NCBI GenBank assembly: GCA_903921325.1
Contig: CAIXPL010000025.1
Location: 68,905-132,904, forward strand
Source: an uncultured Pseudomonadota bacterium
GTDB taxonomy: Bacteria > Pseudomonadota > Gammaproteobacteria > Burkholderiales > SG8-39
DNA length: 64,000 nt
Reading direction: 5' to 3'
Below, piece after piece: positions 60,738-64,000 of the stretch. Each line of letters begins with the position of its first letter. Position 1 is the stretch's first letter. Below the pieces are notes generated by a model. It saw nothing but the letters and a program-made list of their open reading frames with translations, did no database searches and was not told the origin of the DNA. A program made the position numbers and the translations under genes.

Positions 60738-60787
60738 GCGATTCTCGGTAGCGACGCCCAAGCAGTCCATGCAGCCGATGCCATCGT

Positions 60788-60814
60788 GCCGCCTGGGCAT
60801 TTCACCCAGGTGGC
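60788..60814. terminator. Strong hairpin between convergent genes
   Basis: GCCGCCTGGG (60788-60797) pairs with CCCAGGTGGC (60805-60814) in a 10-bp stem with one G-U pair and a 7-base loop. It lies between the convergent hydrolase and cytochrome genes and may end both transcripts. T-runs are poor. Confidence 0.45.
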
Positions 60815-60863
60815 GTGCGACTTGCGCTCGAAACCTCCCACTGCCTGTTACCTGCACGGTGCG

Positions 60864-62177
60864 CTAGGGTGTAAAGCCATCGGTCAGGGTGTTGAGAAAC
60901 GCGACGATGGCTGCTTCCTCTTGCGCGGTAAGCAGCGGTGGCAGTCCGGCATGCCCGACGAACGGTGGCGTCCCGGTCACGACATTAGCCAGATATTGGC
61001 TTGGCACATCATTGGGCACACCGCTCGGTCCGTACCAGAGGCCAGGATTGCTGACTCGGGTCGAGTAGAAATGCACCACCTGCCCCAGATCCGTAAAAAA
61101 TCCGTTGTGCATGAAATTGCTGCGCAGACTCACATTGCGTAATGAGGGCACCTTGAACTGGCCACAGAAGTCGCTGATCGTGACCCCCGGAGGCACGGTC
61201 GCCGGTAATGTGGGCGCTGTGCGTTGCGGTCCGCACAGCCCAAGATCGAAGAACGTGGCAACGGCGTTCTGCGCAATCGCCTGGTTACGCGGAATGCCCG
61301 TATTGCGATAGGTGAAATCTGTGAACAGCGAGTTGGCCGGATTGCTGCTGTTGGGGTTTACGCTATGGCAGCTGGCGCAATTGGCGCGCGTGCGGTCGGT
61401 AAATAAACTGAGCCCCTGCTGCTCCACTGCGGTGAAGCTGGCCTGTCCTTGCAGGACCGCATCAAACTTGGACGTAAACGCCTGTAACTGCGCAGACTGT
61501 TCAAATGCCTGCACTGCCAGCCCCACCTGGGTAAACGCAGTGGTCGGTGTGCTCAATGCCGAGGTGCCAAATTGCTGCAGGAAAAGCGATGCATACGGTG
61601 CCGCGGCAATCTTGTTGATGACCGCCTGGGCGCTTGCATTGTTCATCTCGATCGGATTAAGCAGAGGCAACAACGCCTGTTCGGCCAAGGTATCCACACG
61701 CCCATCCCAGAACTGCCCGCCGCGCGCTGTCGTACGGCCATTTTGAGTTGTAAATCCAAAGGCCGGGCTCTGCGAGCTATAGGCATTGGCCAACGCATTA
61801 CGCAAACCAAGGGAGCCAGCCTGACTACCCAATGCAACACCGATGGCTGAACCATTGTTGTCAGCAAAGCCGTGGCCAGGCTGATGGCAGGCCACACAAG
61901 GCGTGCCCGCGGGCTCTGACAGATTGGCGTCCGTCATGATGAACTTGCCCAGGTTTTCCAATGGGGTCAAGGTCGGATCAAGTGTCACGCCTGCCGTCGT
62001 CACCGGTGCGCTAGCCAATGCCGCCGCGCCGCCCGTACCCGTTGCCGCACTCGATGACGAGCCACCACCGCCACCACCACCGCCACCACCACCGCCACAA
62101 CCGCTCGCGAGGACACCTGCAAGAGCCCACAGCAAAGCAATTCGCAGACGAACCGACACCCCTATACTGGCCCACAT
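60864..62177 (-). CDS. Diheme cytochrome c peroxidase-like lipoprotein
   Basis: A 437-residue protein with two c-type heme sites, CVACH (about 92) and CASCH (about 263), as in the bacterial cytochrome c peroxidase/MauG superfamily. MHNGFFTDLGQVVHFY is the typical distal region. The signal peptide ends L-A-S-G-C, a lipobox. The Cys is followed by 12 glycines and four serines, a long flexible tether. It would reduce peroxide or oxidise a substrate in the periplasm, anchored to a membrane. AGGGAG precedes the ATG at 62177. Confidence 0.85.
   Translation of the reverse strand: MWASIGVSVRLRIALLWALAGVLASGCGGGGGGGGGGGGSSSSAATGTGGAAALASAPVTTAGVTLDPTLTPLENLGKFIMTDANLSEPAGTPCVACHQPGHGFADNNGSAIGVALGSQAGSLGLRNALANAYSSQSPAFGFTTQNGRTTARGGQFWDGRVDTLAEQALLPLLNPIEMNNASAQAVINKIAAAPYASLFLQQFGTSALSTPTTAFTQVGLAVQAFEQSAQLQAFTSKFDAVLQGQASFTAVEQQGLSLFTDRTRANCASCHSVNPNSSNPANSLFTDFTYRNTGIPRNQAIAQNAVATFFDLGLCGPQRTAPTLPATVPPGVTISDFCGQFKVPSLRNVSLRSNFMHNGFFTDLGQVVHFYSTRVSNPGLWYGPSGVPNDVPSQYLANVVTGTPPFVGHAGLPPLLTAQEEAAIVAFLNTLTDGFTP
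62062..62098. repeat. GGC/GGT microsatellite coding for poly-glycine
   Basis: On the minus strand the codons run (GGC GGT GGT GGT) in a 12-base period repeated about three times, encoding the glycine tether of the cytochrome lipoprotein. Confidence 0.7.
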
Positions 62178-62370
62178 GTTCACGCTCCCTGTGCGCATCG
62201 CGCAATCTTGTTGAATGGCCATTGGTGTTCGGCCCTTGCGCCCAATGTGCCATTAAGTTCAAAGGGCAGATGCGCGCGGCTGTGACAGAAGGTTACCCGC
62301 GTGCCACACAGGCCCGGATTCGGAACAATTTCTTACAAAGCGGCAGCGCCCGCCGCGGTCCTGCCACGCA

Positions 62371-62580
62371 TCAGGCGCCGAGCACGCCAGCCTCCGCCGC
62401 GCGCCCCAGATGGAGTCGCTTGACCATCGCACCGGTGCCTGACTTGGCAACTTCAAGCAGACCGGACGCAAGCGAGGCTGCAATACCCAGCGCATGTGTC
62501 ATTTGCAATTCATCGAGCTGGAGCAAACAGCCGGCAGCTACCGCTGCGCCGAACGGTCCGGTGCTACCGGGCGCGCTCGT
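62371..62580 (-). pseudogene. Remnant of an MmgE/PrpD-family gene
   Basis: The minus-strand frame reads TGPFGAAVAAGCLLQLDELQMTHALGIAASLASGLLEV and then KSGTGAMVKRLHLGRAAEAGVLGA before a stop. This matches the central helix block of MmgE/PrpD proteins (compare VVGAAAAAARLLRLDALQTEHALGIAASSAGG in the intact gene at 33635-35005). Only about 65 of some 450 residues are present. The sequence upstream in this frame is not family-like, so this is a gene fragment left by deletion. Confidence 0.65.
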
Positions 62581-62866
62581 GGCCGCAACCTGCGCCACTG
62601 CTTGGGGCACAAGTGACGATGCCGTTGAGGGCGCGGCCGCGGGGCTACCATTAGGGCAGCGTGCAGTGCAGTCACGATTTGCGCTCCTTTGCACCAAGTG
62701 GTCTCGCGGCGGACTCCGACTTTACTTACACTCGGCATTTGATGTGCCCGCTTGATTTGACCATTGTCGCGCAGGCTGGTGACGCGGTGCGAGAATCAGC
62801 ATAAGGACACCGGCTGTGACGGCACGAATGGCCGGGACACCCGTGCACTGAATCAAGGACCACGAG
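62581..62866. other. Non-coding stretch before the DUF2844 gene
   Basis: Together with 62178-62370 this makes a region of nearly 700 bases with no intact gene, only the MmgE/PrpD remnant. The promoter of the DUF2844-DUF3443 pair should be here; GGA before the ATG at 62867 is a weak ribosome-binding site. Confidence 0.5.
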
Positions 62867-63328
62867 ATGAAGCGATTGATTGGCGCGTTAGGCTTGAGCC
62901 TGGGCCTGCTCAGCGCGAACAGTCATGCCGCACTGGGCGGCACTGCCGCCAGCCTCGCTCAAGATAAGGTCCAGCTACAAGCGACGGTCACAACGACAGC
63001 GACCGCCGATTACCAGGAAGTAACTCTGAACACCACCGATGGCAGCATCATCACCGAGTTTGTCTCGCTTGCCGGACAGGTGTTTGCGGTGGCCTGGAGC
63101 GGTCCGTGGCGACCGGATTTGAGCCAGTTGCTTGGTGATTTCTACCCGACCTATCAGGCTCAAATGGATACGCCACGAACAGGCCGACATCACACGCCGG
63201 TGGTCGATAACAACGATCTGGTGGTTCGACACGGGGGGCATCCGAGGTCATTCCATGGTCTGGCTTATGTCCGTTCACTGACACCGGCCGGCGTCAATGC
63301 CAACACGCTCATGCGGGTGCCAAAATGA
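62867..63328 (+). CDS. DUF2844-domain secreted protein
   Basis: A 153-residue protein with a signal peptide (MKRLIGALGLSLGLLSANSHA, cleavage after about 21). The DUF2844 pattern is ALGGTAASLAQD near the mature start, TTDGSIITEFVSLAGQVFAVAWSGPWRPDLSQLLGDFY in the middle (given here as its known block, residues 56-93), then HHTPVVDNNDLVVRHGGHPRSF. The function is unknown; the domain occurs in Burkholderiales next to DUF3443. The stop overlaps the next start (ATGA at 63325-63328). Confidence 0.85.
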   Translation: MKRLIGALGLSLGLLSANSHAALGGTAASLAQDKVQLQATVTTTATADYQEVTLNTTDGSIITEFVSLAGQVFAVAWSGPWRPDLSQLLGDFYPTYQAQMDTPRTGRHHTPVVDNNDLVVRHGGHPRSFHGLAYVRSLTPAGVNANTLMRVPK

Positions 63329-64000
63329 GCATCTGCACGTCGGTAACGGTCCTCGTTGCCGCCTGCCTCTTGTATGCCTGCGGCGGCGGCGGCGGCGGCG
63401 GCAGCAGCTCAAGCAGTGCCACCACGCCGGTGAATCCGCCGACGAGCTCAAGCGGCAATGTCGCAACCCTCGTGGTTGACAGCGGCCCGGCCGGGCTCGG
63501 CTATGTCAGCGACAACGTGGCTTTTGTCACCATGACAGTGTGCGCGCCCGGATCGACCAGCGTCTGCCAGACCATCGATCATATTCTGGTCGATACCGGC
63601 TCGGTCGGCGTGCGGATTCAGGCTGCCGCGTTGTCCAGTGCACTGTTGACCGGGCTACCCAGTCAGACCGACAGCCTGTCGCGCCCGGTGGGTGAGTGTC
63701 TGCAATTCATCAGCAGCTATGTGTGGGGATCGATCCGCAAGGCGGACCTGCAGATCGCCGGCGAGCAAAGCTCTGGCATCCCCGTCCAGGTGATCGGCGA
63801 CCCCGGGTTTGCCGGAGTGCCGTCGGCCTGCGCAAGCTCAGGCGGCACTCAACAGAACACCGTTGCGAGCTTTGGCGCGAATGGCATCATCGGCATCGGT
63901 GCATTCACCAACGACTGCGGCTCGGTATGTTCCAACGGACCCACCAGCTCCGCAGGCTATCCCTATTACGCCTGCACCGGGTCGAGCTCAGCAAGCTGCG
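63325..64000 (+). CDS. DUF3443-domain lipoprotein (partial at window end)
   Basis: At least 225 residues, open at the right edge. The signal MSICTSVTVLVAACLLYAC has a lipobox with Cys19, followed by seven glycines and five serines. DUF3443 follows: LVVDSGPAGLGYVSDNVAFVTMTVC, then HILVDTGSVGVRI, a pepsin-like D-T-G-S motif (aspartate near 91), and FGANGIIGIGAF. The domain resembles aspartic proteases in this motif; activity is unproven. It is translationally coupled to the DUF2844 gene. Confidence 0.85.
   Translation, partial: MSICTSVTVLVAACLLYACGGGGGGGSSSSSATTPVNPPTSSSGNVATLVVDSGPAGLGYVSDNVAFVTMTVCAPGSTSVCQTIDHILVDTGSVGVRIQAAALSSALLTGLPSQTDSLSRPVGECLQFISSYVWGSIRKADLQIAGEQSSGIPVQVIGDPGFAGVPSACASSGGTQQNTVASFGANGIIGIGAFTNDCGSVCSNGPTSSAGYPYYACTGSSSASC

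Noticed and set aside
62018-62755. Plus-strand frame with a His-rich start across the cytochrome gene 5' end
   Set aside because: It is the antisense reading of the poly-glycine microsatellite and of the MmgE/PrpD remnant; no family features.
1-64000. CRISPR array, prophage, insertion sequence or tRNA genes
   Set aside because: No regularly spaced repeats of CRISPR size, no transposase, integrase or phage proteins and no cloverleaf sequence were recognised on either strand.

Overview
The window is high-GC, gene-dense DNA from the chromosome of a betaproteobacterium, most likely order Burkholderiales. Three things suggest this. The housekeeping block argH / ylqF / grxD / prmC-prfA-hemA is arranged in the betaproteobacterial way. 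There are seven Bug/TctC-type periplasmic solute-binding proteins, an expansion typical of Alcaligenaceae, Comamonadaceae and relatives. A DUF2844-DUF3443 gene pair closes the window. The genus cannot be named from the sequence alone. No rRNA, tRNA, CRISPR array, transposase, integrase or phage gene was recognised.

Layout. 1-131 is the start of a divergent gene, probably a LytS/AlgZ-type sensor kinase. 340-3011 carries argH, ylqF and grxD. 3158-6717 looks like an accessory segment set between grxD and prmC: an arsC-aquaporin pair, a tiny glycine-rich membrane protein, a CsbD stress protein, a Bug protein and a decayed antitoxin / PIN-toxin module. 6806-10198 is the core hemA-prfA-prmC block, read on the minus strand.

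10404-28693 is an aromatic-acid degradation region. It has a Rieske oxygenase alpha/beta pair of the salicylate/anthranilate type and its ferredoxin-flavin reductase 4 kb away. Between them lie two unrelated extradiol ring-cleavage enzymes (a LigB-LigA fusion and a two-domain VOC dioxygenase). Further on are a small VOC protein, a LysR regulator, an aspartate-dehydrogenase-like enzyme, a ThDP enzyme, a class II aldolase-type enzyme, a flavin hydroxylase and a GMC oxidoreductase, with Bug proteins interspersed. An SRAP (abasic-site) protein ends the region.

28708-36839 is a second, more unusual catabolic region: a heme-oxygenase-like diiron oxidase candidate (HDO) divergent from two translationally coupled [2Fe-2S] ferredoxins. 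Each side has its own Bug and HbpS/GlcG-type protein; an MmgE/PrpD protein and an old-yellow-enzyme-type reductase follow. I regard this HDO-ferredoxin unit as the best candidate for an undescribed system here.

36845-44093 holds a large lipoprotein phosphodiesterase, a class II glutamine amidotransferase, a Bug-cupin pair, a second cupin, a small lipoprotein and a 2-oxoglutarate/Fe(II) oxygenase. 44124-48923 is a BMP-type nucleoside ABC importer, followed by an MFS exporter and an allantoinase-like deacetylase. 51360-59539 has an HpcH/HpaI aldolase, an SDR, a cupin and a complete branched-chain-amino-acid-type (Liv) ABC importer with a fused permease-ATPase, then another Bug protein. 59703-60737 is a metal-dependent hydrolase. 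60864-64000 has a diheme cytochrome c peroxidase-like lipoprotein, an MmgE/PrpD gene remnant and the DUF2844-DUF3443 pair, cut by the window end.

Taken together, much of the window serves scavenging of organic acids: Bug, Liv and BMP binding proteins collect substrates in the periplasm, and the nearby oxygenases, lyases and dehydrogenases degrade them. Many genes overlap by ATGA, so translational coupling inside short operons is the usual arrangement. Transport substrates and the exact aromatic compound are inference only.
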